Source: JAFAGX01 sp963759875 (lineage in GTDB: Bacteria > Acidobacteriota > Terriglobia > Terriglobales > Acidobacteriaceae). From it: DNA of 64,000 bases. The notes under the pieces are model-generated. The model was given only the letters and a program-made list of their open reading frames with translations. It did no database searches and had not been told where the DNA came from. Where the stretch lies: the NCBI GenBank assembly GCA_963759875.1, contig CAVXBB010000015.1, forward strand, positions 1,302,001 to 1,366,000, in the 5' to 3' direction. The translations under genes were made by a program, and so were the position numbers. Shown here piece by piece: positions 36,285 through 45,769 of this stretch. How positions within the stretch are numbered: the first letter of the stretch is position 1; each line of letters begins with the position of its first letter.

Positions 36285-38300
36285 ATGTGTCCCGATACAA
36301 ATCGCGGAGCTAACCGGGAGCGAAAAACAATCGCACCATCTTCGCTTGCAATAGGTGATGTAAAAAACAAGTCACTGTGGCCTCTCGCCATTGTCATTCT
36401 ATTTGCCTGCATCGTGAATTACCCGTGCCTGCATTGGGGATTGCAGTTCGGCCACGACCACAATCTTCACATCACTTACCTGCATTTTTTTGGAGCACAA
36501 CTGGCCGCTGGCGAGTTATACCCTCGTTGGATCAGCGGATTAAACTTCGGCGCCGGTGGCCCCATTTTCTTTGTCCAATATCCGCTGCCCTACTATGCTG
36601 CCGCTGGATTGCGACGTGTACTGCACATTTCGACCACAGCCGAAGGACTGGCACACGCACTGGGAGTTTTCGTTTTTCTCACCGGCATTATCTCTGGCGT
36701 GACCTCATGGCTATGGTGCCGCGCGCTGGCCAATCCCATCGCGGCCCTATTCGCCTCAGTCGCCTACATCACGATGCCGTATGTTTACGGCGGCGATGTA
36801 TTCTTTCGTGGATCAATTGGAGAATACAGCGCGTTGGCATGGGTGCCATTAGCCTTGTTCTTTGTTGAGCAAATCAAGACACATCCGCTGCGTGCGACTG
36901 CGGGAATTGCATTGGCAATGGCCTTGGTCATACTGTCGAACGTCTTCACGGCCATTCTATTTGTGCCATTTCTGTTTCTATACGCGGCGTTTCGCGTATC
37001 TGCGGCCGGGATAAGAACGCCTGCATTGCTTGTGTGCGGCGCGCTCGCGCTGGCGGTGGGACTCTCCGGCGTTTATTGCGTGCCTATGAATGCTCACCGC
37101 AAGTTTTTTAAGCTCGCGAATTTGGTGAAGCTGCGAGAAGGCATTTTCGATTACCGGAGCAATCTATTTCCGTTCAGTGGGAATCTTTTCCCCACTTGGC
37201 AGTTCTCTTTGCGAATGGTAAGTCTGATAAGCGTCGTGTTCGCCCTCACGACCATTGCCGTCCTGCTATTGCGGCCGCGACGATCGAGGCTATCGAGCGT
37301 CGTTACTTTTGCCGCAGCGACAGCTCTCGTATTAACTTGCGCCGCGCCTATGGCTCACCTTGTGGGAGTATCGCTGCATCCTGAGTTGGCAGGCGCTCGG
37401 GTCGTTGACGTCCGCAGCCGGATCTTCCTTATTACGTTTCTCACCCTTGATGCTGCAATTCTGGCTTACGCGAGCTTGCGACAGCGCGCTGACACTCTGC
37501 CGAACTTTCTTCTGGGCAGTTGTCTCGCATGCTATTTCCTATCGACGCGCTGGAGCGAGTGGTTGTGGCAGCGTGCCTCTTTCGTGTGGAACATTCAGTT
37601 TCCTTGGCGATTGAGCGGCATTCTTTCCATACTAGCTGTGGGACTGTTTGCCTTGGCACTCGGAGAGTCCTGGACCTCGCGACGGCGCCGCAACAGCGCG
37701 GTGCTGGTATTCACAGTTCTATGGTTCGGAATTGGGGTCGCAAGTTATTACGTGCTAGACATACCTCAAATTCTCAGGCGCCCTTTTTTTACTGAGGTCA
37801 GGTCAAAACTTGAAAGCTCCTATCCCGCCTACGCGAGCGTATCTGAGTGGCCGGAAAGCAGTGAATTCGGATCGCCTGATGGACGGCCACAAGAAGTTTG
37901 GTTTGTCGCCGGCAGCGGAAATGCCGAAGTCAATACCATCACCTCGAGACACCTTCGGGTAAACGCGAATTGCTCCACACCCTGCACTCTTGTCGTGAAG
38001 CTGGTCTACTATCCATTCTGGCAAGCACGGGAAGCGAATGAGCCACTGCGATTGGAACTTTCACCGCAAGCGGGGCTGACCCAGCTATCACTCACTGCTG
38101 GCATTCATAACATCAATTTAGACTTGCCGGTTGCACGCTCGGAACTGTGGGGCGCTTTGATTAGCCTGATGTCGCTCCTTCTGATCTGTGCAATGTTCTT
38201 TCAGGATAACGGCAGAAAGCGAGTGACAGCCTCGCTGCGATCCGACTTTCAAGAGGTAGATGACAAGCCTGCTGAATCGCAACATGCCAAAGTGCTTTAG
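36285..38300 (+). CDS. Polytopic membrane protein with PTPS-related (PF10131-like) domain
   Basis: 671 residues. The N-terminal half holds GHDHNLHITYLHFFG, GELYPRWISGLNFGAGGPIF and FVQYPLPYYAAAG, the pattern of the 6-pyruvoyl-tetrahydropterin-synthase-related membrane family, a GT-C-like group. About 11 membrane spans are followed by a periplasmic beta-rich tail with LVVKLVYYPFWQAREANEP. ATG 36285 lies 2 bases after the preceding stop; an upstream frame to 36255 overlaps that gene. It is the last gene of the plus-strand operon and shares four bases of stop codon with a convergent homologue. Confidence 0.68.
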   Translation: MCPDTNRGANRERKTIAPSSLAIGDVKNKSLWPLAIVILFACIVNYPCLHWGLQFGHDHNLHITYLHFFGAQLAAGELYPRWISGLNFGAGGPIFFVQYPLPYYAAAGLRRVLHISTTAEGLAHALGVFVFLTGIISGVTSWLWCRALANPIAALFASVAYITMPYVYGGDVFFRGSIGEYSALAWVPLALFFVEQIKTHPLRATAGIALAMALVILSNVFTAILFVPFLFLYAAFRVSAAGIRTPALLVCGALALAVGLSGVYCVPMNAHRKFFKLANLVKLREGIFDYRSNLFPFSGNLFPTWQFSLRMVSLISVVFALTTIAVLLLRPRRSRLSSVVTFAAATALVLTCAAPMAHLVGVSLHPELAGARVVDVRSRIFLITFLTLDAAILAYASLRQRADTLPNFLLGSCLACYFLSTRWSEWLWQRASFVWNIQFPWRLSGILSILAVGLFALALGESWTSRRRRNSAVLVFTVLWFGIGVASYYVLDIPQILRRPFFTEVRSKLESSYPAYASVSEWPESSEFGSPDGRPQEVWFVAGSGNAEVNTITSRHLRVNANCSTPCTLVVKLVYYPFWQAREANEPLRLELSPQAGLTQLSLTAGIHNINLDLPVARSELWGALISLMSLLLICAMFFQDNGRKRVTASLRSDFQEVDDKPAESQHAKVL

Positions 38301-40036
38301 GACGGCGCCCCGACGGCTAAAGTGGGCTGGCGATCGGTCTCATCAGAACTGAACTTGGAGCGCTTCTTCATGAAAGGGAGAACGCACAACAATGCGCACA
38401 GCACGCTAATCCACGTCCCTGCGTGCTCGGCAAAACTAACTGGAAGATCGACCCTGATTTTGTGGACTCCTTTGCCCACTGACACTTGCAGAAGTCCTTC
38501 TGGCAAGGCAGCCTGAACTCCGAGCGCTGTTCCGCTTTCCACAGCTTTCGCTCGCCACGTCGGATAGTAGAACTGATTGATCATCACCGTACCGCCGTTG
38601 GCGCTTTCAGTTTCGAACTCGATCAACCGAGCCTTCCAGGTAGTAACATGGACCGCGCCGAATCCTTCCTTGAATCTGACCTTCGGTTGGGTACTTGCAA
38701 CCAGTGCACTTCGCTGGTCCGTGCCCGGCGGCAGCCAGGCAGGTAACCAACCATCGTTATCGCTGATCAAGTGCCGTTCATTCGGAGGTCCTGGTGGCAG
38801 CGCAACTCTGTAATGCCGCCAGATATTCCCGTACGCAACCAGCCAACCAGCGACCACGACAAGAACTACGCATAAAGCAGTAGTTCGCATTAGGCCCGAA
38901 ACTACTGCTACACGCGACAGGAACATTGCGAAAAACCAAAGCGCTGCCAAACACAACAGCACGTTGAATCGCCATGGAAACTGGACCGCTTGCTGCAGCA
39001 GAGAAAAGTGACTCCAGAGCGGCGTGCTTATCGTGGACATCATGAATAAAGACAAGACGCAAACCACAGCCCAGAGGGTAGCCATTCTTTTCATATCCTT
39101 AGGCCAGGCCTTGTACGTCGCTCCCACGCAAACCACAATCAAAATCGACATGCTTACTGCAGTCCAAGAGATTAGTTGCAGGAACCGCAACCACCCGTTG
39201 CTGGTAGAAGCCGCTAACAAGGCCTTACCAAAGCTGAGAAGCTGATTGGGTAACTGATAAAACTCCCGCGAGACCAGTCGAGAAGCCGGTATGTAAGGAG
39301 CATTGGCAAGGGCCGGTAATAAATAGACGGCCGCCAACCCAGCGCCCAATGCCATAGCGGCGAATACTTCAATTGCCGATCGTAACTTCTGACCTGTCCG
39401 AGATTGCACAACCGCAACTGCTATTGGAATAGGAAAAAACATGACCAGCGAAATCACATGACTAAAAATGAGGAGTGCACAAGCGATAGCCATGCCGATG
39501 AGAGCGTATCTTCTTCGAGCGGCGACTGGGTGAGCTAAATAAAGGATTAAGGGCATCCATACAAACGCCCAACATTCCGAGATGGCAAAGCGGCGATAGA
39601 AATCAATTACCAGGTGATAAGGCATCAGCATGTACAGAACTGCGCTCGCCACTGCTACGTTTTTGTTGACGAAGGTATGCAGCCAAAGAAACGCGCAGAT
39701 TCCTGAACCCAGCAAGGGAAGAAATCCAGCGAAGATGAAAGCATCAAAATGCAGTGCTTTGGCTATCGGTTCTATCAGGACAGAGAGGTAAGCCGGCAAC
39801 GGGGGGAAGACAAAAAAACTCGGGCTGCCGAGCCCGTGATTCATATTGATCAGCCATCTCGGATACAACTCTCCACCCCAAAACTGCTCGCTAACATGTT
39901 TCGTGAAATTCCGGTGTTCATTCACATCGTGGCCGTCTACCAATGGACCATGAAGGAGCATGGGAAGGCCGAGCACCAGCGAAAAAGCCATGGTGATTAC
40001 AAGAGCACCGAATTGGCCTGGTCTGGTCTGCTCCAT
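38297..40036 (-). CDS. Polytopic membrane protein with PTPS-related (PF10131-like) domain, convergent homologue
   Basis: 579 residues. It parallels the gene it faces: DGHDVNEHRNFTKHVSEQ, GGELYPRWLINMNHGLGSPS, FFVFPPLPAYLSVL, and in the tail VMINQFYYPTWRAKAVESG. It has about 11 membrane segments and then a periplasmic domain. It starts at 40036, 73 bp after the GT39-like gene, and is the third gene of the minus-strand operon that begins at 43663. A GT-C-type transferase role is inferred. Confidence 0.68.
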   Translation of the reverse strand: MEQTRPGQFGALVITMAFSLVLGLPMLLHGPLVDGHDVNEHRNFTKHVSEQFWGGELYPRWLINMNHGLGSPSFFVFPPLPAYLSVLIEPIAKALHFDAFIFAGFLPLLGSGICAFLWLHTFVNKNVAVASAVLYMLMPYHLVIDFYRRFAISECWAFVWMPLILYLAHPVAARRRYALIGMAIACALLIFSHVISLVMFFPIPIAVAVVQSRTGQKLRSAIEVFAAMALGAGLAAVYLLPALANAPYIPASRLVSREFYQLPNQLLSFGKALLAASTSNGWLRFLQLISWTAVSMSILIVVCVGATYKAWPKDMKRMATLWAVVCVLSLFMMSTISTPLWSHFSLLQQAVQFPWRFNVLLCLAALWFFAMFLSRVAVVSGLMRTTALCVVLVVVAGWLVAYGNIWRHYRVALPPGPPNERHLISDNDGWLPAWLPPGTDQRSALVASTQPKVRFKEGFGAVHVTTWKARLIEFETESANGGTVMINQFYYPTWRAKAVESGTALGVQAALPEGLLQVSVGKGVHKIRVDLPVSFAEHAGTWISVLCALLCVLPFMKKRSKFSSDETDRQPTLAVGAPS

Positions 40037-40109
40037 GTTTCTTACACCGATTCAAAGCGTCAGAAAGTGCCTTATCGCGGTGAATCAGGGCGCAGTTCCT
40101 CGAGTTCAG

Positions 40110-41945
40110 TTACGGGTCTGTATGCTGTGCCGTTTGAACTGAGGTTTGCGGAATATTGTAGAGGAGAATTGTTCGGCCGATGTGTGCAACCGGCTGATAC
40201 GATTCAATCCACGAAAGTGTGTCGCGGGGGTAGGGATAATCAGGAAAAATATGCCCATCACGACAAACCACTACCTGTCCGGTCCTTAGAGCGCGAACAC
40301 TAACCGCGACCCACCCGGTTACAGGCTTGTGAGGTTGCAAGATATCAAACGGAGGTAGGTCAAGACGGGAGAGTTCCGAACTGCTCCACACTCCTATGCT
40401 CACATGGTTGGCATGGAGGGAGCGCAGCTCCCTGCTGAGCCGCCACAGGTCCTGCCCGCAATCAAGATCGCAACCTTTGATCAACGCCTCACTTGGATCG
40501 CTCGGCGCGAGCTCGTTGAAATAAGCAATGAGGTCGGATTGAGCTCGTGCGCTTGAGACGAGTTGCCAAACAAGCAATAAAGACACTGCAACTCTAGCCC
40601 ACACCAGCTGATTGACAGCCAAGCGCCACAACCGAGCCGCTCCATATCCGGCGAGCACTGCCAATAGCGGCAATAAAACGAGTACATGGCGAGTACCGAC
40701 TCTTAGGCTCACGAACATGGTGGCCAGGAAAATTGCTGCGATCGCCACCGTGGGCATCAACGCAGATATATGACCAGCACGGGCGACGCGAACGACGAAC
40801 AAGAGCCCCACTGAAGCCAGAATGAGGAAGGGAAGAGGGGTTTTCAATGCTAGAGCTGCAGGGAAGAAGTACCACCAGCCTCCGGGTTTGTCTTGTCCCA
40901 GCAAATAGCTGAAAGGAGCCTGCTTATTCTTTTGCAGCAGCAATGTGATTCCATGTAACAAGTCAGGGGCGGGTATCACAGGATTAGCGAGAACGAGCCG
41001 TCGAGCCAGGTTAGCCATCGGCCCGGGAAGAGCATGGAATGAAGGCACCGATGAAGGGCTGAGATCAAGCGCATTCTGAATGTGGCCGAGAGAGAACGAA
41101 TAACTGCCCCAAAGCAAGACCAACCCCAGGCACGCAGCGCCAAACAGGCGTGCTACTTCTCGGACCTTAAGATTCTTAAGGCGATTTATCGAAAACCAGT
41201 GCCACACCAAAAGCATGCCTGTGCAAGCAAAGGACAAGTACAGGAAGGAAGTCAGCTTTGTGGAGAACGCTAGCCCCGCGCTGGCGCCTAGAAGCAGAGT
41301 CCTGCCCAACGAGGGATTTTGCAACCAAAGAACAAAAGCAAACAGGCAAAGAAACTGCATTGCGGCGGTTGGTAGGTCCGTATAGGCGAGACTGGAAAAT
41401 GCCAAAATACCGGGTAGTGTTGAGAACAAAACTGCCGCAAGACAACCAGCCAAAGTTCCGAACTCGCGGCTTGCCCACAGATACACCAATACAGTGGCAA
41501 GACAGAAGAAAGGAAGTATACCTAGACGCGCGAGCAGGAGATTTCGCCAGTAATGATTCCCTCCGTACAAAATGGCATTGCCGAGCTCGGCGCAGTAACC
41601 ATTGATAATTGTGTCCTGCGCGTGGAACACAGGAAACCGCTCGCCGGATAGATATAAAGGTAGAGCAATCGCGTCACGTGATAATGGCGGGTGCAGGGGA
41701 TCCAATGTGTAGTCGTGCTTATCCAACCACTTCATGCCAGCGGCAATATGGCATGGCTCGTCAAAGCCTTGGGGGACAGTTTCATCCGCCTGAATGATGC
41801 GAGCAATCGCAATCAGCATCGAAAGCACAACGACTGCGGCGGGAAGTATTGTTCGCATGCGGCTGTGGATTCTCGTGCTGCGTGGACGCCCTTGGGAGGC
41901 GGACAGCGACGCAGCGTCCGTTGCCTGCAAGCTCGCAAAACTCAT
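40110..41945 (-). CDS. GT-C family glycosyltransferase (GT39/ArnT-like)
   Basis: About 611 residues. After the first membrane span is GFDEPCHIAAGMKWLDKHDY with HPPLSRDAIAL, the acidic loop and HPP motif of dolichyl/polyprenyl-phosphomannose-type transferases. SSLAYTDLPTAAMQFL and FSTKLTSFLYLSF follow. A periplasmic C-terminal domain of ~150 residues ends the protein. ATG 41945 is chosen: AGGA lies five bases upstream and it forms an ATGA overlap with the preceding gene's stop. It probably transfers a sugar from a polyprenyl-phosphate donor; the acceptor is unknown. Confidence 0.78.
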   Translation of the reverse strand: MSFASLQATDAASLSASQGRPRSTRIHSRMRTILPAAVVVLSMLIAIARIIQADETVPQGFDEPCHIAAGMKWLDKHDYTLDPLHPPLSRDAIALPLYLSGERFPVFHAQDTIINGYCAELGNAILYGGNHYWRNLLLARLGILPFFCLATVLVYLWASREFGTLAGCLAAVLFSTLPGILAFSSLAYTDLPTAAMQFLCLFAFVLWLQNPSLGRTLLLGASAGLAFSTKLTSFLYLSFACTGMLLVWHWFSINRLKNLKVREVARLFGAACLGLVLLWGSYSFSLGHIQNALDLSPSSVPSFHALPGPMANLARRLVLANPVIPAPDLLHGITLLLQKNKQAPFSYLLGQDKPGGWWYFFPAALALKTPLPFLILASVGLLFVVRVARAGHISALMPTVAIAAIFLATMFVSLRVGTRHVLVLLPLLAVLAGYGAARLWRLAVNQLVWARVAVSLLLVWQLVSSARAQSDLIAYFNELAPSDPSEALIKGCDLDCGQDLWRLSRELRSLHANHVSIGVWSSSELSRLDLPPFDILQPHKPVTGWVAVSVRALRTGQVVVCRDGHIFPDYPYPRDTLSWIESYQPVAHIGRTILLYNIPQTSVQTAQHTDP

Positions 41946-43663
41946 CGCAATCCTGATTGAGCAGCCGAAGACGAACAATCAACAGCCATGAGCAATGTGC
42001 TTTCAAACCGTGACGTCGCCTTGTCTAAGCATCGTGCAGCTTGTGACTCGGAGCGTGCCAGTTCCGTAATCAATTGCTGGTGTCGGCCGCTCTGGAGCAG
42101 AAGCCATGCGCGATCTCCGTGCGCGCCTTGCAAGAAGATGTGAACGTCCTTAGCTAAGCCTGCTCTTCGAAAATTGTCGCCAAAAACCTGGGGCGCACCC
42201 GGAACACAACAGCCCAAATTGGTATCGCCAACGTAAACGGAGTTCGGATGCCAGTGGAACCGCTGAGAGTAATACTCCAGTTCCTCTGCCCCCAGGGCAT
42301 AAACGAATATGTGATCGTCCGGACTGGCGTGATTTTTCAGGTATATTACACCGGAACGGAAGTCGTCTAGTGGATTCGATCTACCCTCTCTTACCACCAC
42401 AAAATTAAGCCAGACTGCGACAAGGCACATCGCACTAATGACGGTTGCCGTGAATAAACGCGAGACCCGAACACCAGCTTTGACCGTCACCCAGTTCCAA
42501 AGCGGTTGCACAGAGTAGATTAGCAAGAGCGTGCATATTGGAAGCATCCATATGATTAGCCTGGGATTGTTCAAAAGCGGATATTCGCTGAACCTGCTAA
42601 CAACCACGGCAGTCAGTACCGGTAGGACGCCGACCAGCGAGACCGTTGTGCCCTCTTTCTCACCCCTATACTGGGCAAGAAGTGCTCTTGCTGCGCCCAC
42701 CAAGATGAGCACGCCGCAACCGTAAGAAACCAGGCGCGACCAGGTAAATAGTTGCGGCAGCATCAGATCACAAACGTTCTGGAAGAAGTGCAGCAGGCTC
42801 CGAAGGAGTCCGCCGCTCCCGATGAACTGAAACATCCAGAACTGGGTCAGACTCTCTGCCTGATTTGGTCGGATAAAAAATCTATATGCCAGGCCAAAAC
42901 AGAGCAGGTAAACCAACAGCATTGTTCCACATTTCGCAAGTCTTCTTTCCACGCCGTCTGTCAACGAACTTGAATTAAGCCGTACAAAACCCTCCGGCGT
43001 CGTCAAGCCAACCACAAGCAAACTGACAGGAAACCAAAATACCGCGGTATACGAAAGAAAAACGGTGCTGCCGCCCACCAGCAACCAGACCCAAAGCATG
43101 CGGCGCCGTTGGCCCTCCATCAAATAGCCGGTGAGCAGAAACACGAACAGCGAAGAAACCAGCAAATCCGTGCTGTACTGTTTAACTTGCTGGGAGTATT
43201 TGAGCGCCCAGTAATTGACTAACAGGAATGACGTGCCCAACATTGCAAGCCTGGTTGGGAAAAGCAGAATCAGTGCTCGAGTGAGAAACAATATGGCCAA
43301 AATGCCGGCCAGCCAGGGGACAAGACGCAGCGCAATTTCAGAGTTGCCGAAGAGCTGCACACTTGCACGAACTAGAAGCAAGAAAAATGGAGGTGTGCTC
43401 TGCAGCCATTTTTCGTAATAGAACATGCCGTGAAGCGTTGGCGAGAGGACAGAGGTCACTACCCAAGCTTCATCGCGGTAGACACTTCTTGTCATTAGAC
43501 TCAAGCGGGTGGCAAAGCAGACCACGACCAGAAAACAGAGCCAAAGAAGCATCTCCGTCCGACGCGAAAGTGGACTGCGGAGCAGTTGCCTACCACTCGG
43601 CCGGGTTCGGCCCAATTCTATAATCTCGTTGTCTACTCTGAAGACTTTGGTCTGCGTGGACAT
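41942..43663 (-). CDS. GT-C family glycosyltransferase (PMT-like)
   Basis: 573 residues with about ten membrane spans. The first periplasmic loop reads LMTRSVYRDEAWVVTSVLSP, with the RDE acidic site. YYEKWLQSTPPFFLLLVRAS and KYSQQVKQYSTDLLVS are typical of PMT_2-like transferases. It is the first gene of the minus-strand operon 43663-38297 and overlaps the next gene by four bases. The upstream region holds strong repeats that may be its operator. Confidence 0.76.
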   Translation of the reverse strand: MSTQTKVFRVDNEIIELGRTRPSGRQLLRSPLSRRTEMLLWLCFLVVVCFATRLSLMTRSVYRDEAWVVTSVLSPTLHGMFYYEKWLQSTPPFFLLLVRASVQLFGNSEIALRLVPWLAGILAILFLTRALILLFPTRLAMLGTSFLLVNYWALKYSQQVKQYSTDLLVSSLFVFLLTGYLMEGQRRRMLWVWLLVGGSTVFLSYTAVFWFPVSLLVVGLTTPEGFVRLNSSSLTDGVERRLAKCGTMLLVYLLCFGLAYRFFIRPNQAESLTQFWMFQFIGSGGLLRSLLHFFQNVCDLMLPQLFTWSRLVSYGCGVLILVGAARALLAQYRGEKEGTTVSLVGVLPVLTAVVVSRFSEYPLLNNPRLIIWMLPICTLLLIYSVQPLWNWVTVKAGVRVSRLFTATVISAMCLVAVWLNFVVVREGRSNPLDDFRSGVIYLKNHASPDDHIFVYALGAEELEYYSQRFHWHPNSVYVGDTNLGCCVPGAPQVFGDNFRRAGLAKDVHIFLQGAHGDRAWLLLQSGRHQQLITELARSESQAARCLDKATSRFESTLLMAVDCSSSAAQSGLR

Positions 43664-43795
43664 GTCCGGTGTAGGTTCTCAATGGGGCACCTAGGCAAGC
43701 TACCAGCTTCGCTCGGCTAGGAATCGGTACCCCTTCGGTCGTAGTGTTTGGTAGGCGGTGCTTAAATGATCCAAAAGTGTTGATGACACATGGTC

Positions 43796-43836
43796 AGTGT
43801 TACGTGGATGTAACACTTAGGTGAAATTCAGGTGAA
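43796..43836. promoter_or_regulatory. Operator-like cluster: 8-bp inverted repeat and 11-bp-spaced direct repeats
   Basis: AGTGTTAC (43796-43803), six bases, GTAACACT (43810-43817) is a perfect inverted repeat. Directly beside it GGTGAA occurs at 43820 and 43831, exactly 11 bp apart. Read on the minus strand these are TTCACC repeats in phase with GTTACA, like the half-sites of sites A-E. No good -10 box lies at the expected place, so only a regulator-binding role is suggested for the divergent genes at 43663 and 44000. The rest of the 336 bp gap shows nothing else. Confidence 0.45.
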
Positions 43837-43999
43837 TTGTGCCTCAGCGGGCCTTGCAGATTTTCATCTCCGATCAACTTAACGGCACAGGCTTTGCCTG
43901 CAGAAAACGAACGATATTCACGGAAAATTAACTGTGTTGTCGCATTTCAGTAACGAAGCTTGCCTAACGTTTACCCTTTCTCCGAAGAGACGTGACTTC

Positions 44000-44779
44000 A
44001 TGAAACCGCTGTGGCGAGCTTCCTTGCTGTGTCTGGCATTCCTTACTGCTTGCGGCGGTGGTGGAAGCCCGAACAATGATGCGGCTCTTTCCGGTAACTG
44101 GCAAATCACTTTGCAGAATACAACTTCTACCGAGAATGAGTCGGGGTTTCTCTTGCAATCGGGGCCCACTCTGCTCGGAGGCCTCCAGCTTTCCGGCGAA
44201 ACAATCTCCGGGCAGGCGGTTTGCGCCGGGGTCGGTTCCGTTCAGGGACAAGCGAGCGGGCCTAATGTGGCATTGACCATAACCCAAGCTGGCCGGACCG
44301 TAAACCTGACGGGAATCGCCGATAGCAACTTCGCATCAATGAACGGCAATTACTCGATTCTGGCGGCCGGTTGCGGCGAGACCGAGGTTGGCACCTGGGC
44401 AGCAACTGCCGTGAAGCCGCTGACCGGCAGTCTGCAGCTGACATTTACCTCAGGTGAGAGCGCGGCCGTCTTCCATTTTACTGGGACCATCACTCAGGGG
44501 ACGAATACTGGTCAAAGCACGGCGACCATTTCAGGAACCATGAGTTCGAAGGACGCACCCTGCCCGCCCGAAGCCAATATTGCAGGAGTGGTAAGCGGAA
44601 CTTCCGTTGTATTTAATTTTCTTGATATCGCTGGGGATGCGTTGGGGAAGTTTCAGGGAACAATATCCCCCGACGCTACATCGATCAGTGGATATTATCG
44701 TTTTTCCAACGCTACTGGCGGAAAGTGTACCGACCTTGGTGGGGCTGCAGGCACGATCACGCCATCATCGGGCACATAA
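44000..44779 (+). CDS. Small secreted lipoprotein, paralogue 1
   Basis: 259 residues. The lipoprotein signal MKPLWRASLLCLAFLTAC ends in a clear lipobox, followed by GGGG. The mature part consists of two beta-rich halves: SGNWQITLQNT ... GFLLQSGPTLLGG, and LTGSLQLTFTSG with a repeat-like tail ISGYYRFSNATGGKC. Four or more cysteines in the mature part may form disulfides. An in-frame extension to 43934 is unlikely because it would bury the signal. The next gene is a paralogue, so they arose by tandem duplication. Function unknown; outer-membrane or surface anchoring is expected. Confidence 0.7.
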   Translation: MKPLWRASLLCLAFLTACGGGGSPNNDAALSGNWQITLQNTTSTENESGFLLQSGPTLLGGLQLSGETISGQAVCAGVGSVQGQASGPNVALTITQAGRTVNLTGIADSNFASMNGNYSILAAGCGETEVGTWAATAVKPLTGSLQLTFTSGESAAVFHFTGTITQGTNTGQSTATISGTMSSKDAPCPPEANIAGVVSGTSVVFNFLDIAGDALGKFQGTISPDATSISGYYRFSNATGGKCTDLGGAAGTITPSSGT

Positions 44780-44837
44780 CCTGTCGCTCTCTTGATGCTC
44801 TAGAAGGCGCGATTGCCTGCACGTCCGGGAGACTGAT

Positions 44838-45650
44838 TTGAAACTGTGGATGGCCACCTTGCTGTTAAGCGTTCTAATCACTGTCGCGGGTTGCGGTGGC
44901 GGCAGCAATTCCACCTCTGCGACGTCATCGATTTCCGGCAATTGGCAACTGAGCATGGTCAGGCACAACAGCACTGAGGCGTGGACGTTTTCCGGCTTCC
45001 TGCTGCAGTCGGGCAGTTCCGTAACTGGCAGTTTCATCTTGGGCGCGGGCGTTGGTTGCCAGGGAGGCGCTGGTCAAGTCTCGGGGACTTTCGATGGAAA
45101 GACCCTTCAGCTCACCATCGGCTCCTTTGGACAGGACTTCAGCCTTACCGGTGGTATGGCGTCAGGTACTTCTACAACTCCCTCGCTGCAAGGCCAGTTC
45201 TCAACCCTCTCGGGTGCATGCCTTGGGTTCTCGTCGACCGGCACGTGGTCAGCGGTTTTGATAAAACCCCTGACAACTTCATTTCATGCCAGCTTTGTCC
45301 CCGCCGGAGTAAATCCTGTGCCAATCACCGCTACAGGGACCTTGACGCAAGGAGCAAACGTGGGAGCTAGTAATGCCACTCTTCTTGGAACCATCGCTCC
45401 CACCGGTTCCCAACAGTTCTGTTCCTATATCGCGACCGGAACATCAATAACGGGGACGATCAGCGGCACATCAGTCGTTCTCAACTTTTATGCCCCTGAT
45501 GGCTCGCAAATCGGCCAACTTCCCGCTTTTGGTTTCCCTCCCGCAACCCTTGCTGCGAATGGAAAATCGCTGACGGGTGACTATTCCTTGCAGGGAAACT
45601 CTGCTGCCTGCCCCGGTAACAACGGTGCCGTGACCCTCACCTTTCCCTGA
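44838..45650 (+). CDS. Small secreted lipoprotein, paralogue 2
   Basis: 270 residues from a TTG at 44838 with GGGAG six bases upstream. The lipoprotein signal is MKLWMATLLLSVLITVAGC followed by GGGSN. It repeats the plan of the preceding gene: ISGNWQLSMVRHN, SGFLLQSGSSVTGSF, GNNGAVTLTFP at the end. The two are 58 bp apart and probably co-transcribed. No known family was recognised beyond the shared beta-rich pattern common in Acidobacteriota. Confidence 0.7.
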   Translation: MKLWMATLLLSVLITVAGCGGGSNSTSATSSISGNWQLSMVRHNSTEAWTFSGFLLQSGSSVTGSFILGAGVGCQGGAGQVSGTFDGKTLQLTIGSFGQDFSLTGGMASGTSTTPSLQGQFSTLSGACLGFSSTGTWSAVLIKPLTTSFHASFVPAGVNPVPITATGTLTQGANVGASNATLLGTIAPTGSQQFCSYIATGTSITGTISGTSVVLNFYAPDGSQIGQLPAFGFPPATLAANGKSLTGDYSLQGNSAACPGNNGAVTLTFP

Positions 45651-45769
45651 TCGGGGAGAATAATTATGACGACCGGCCCGGAACATTACCCGTTATGGCG
45701 CGCCGCGCTTCCTTTGCTATAGGCCTTGCACTCCCGGTCATAGTGCGCCGGCGCTGAGTCATAACTCGC

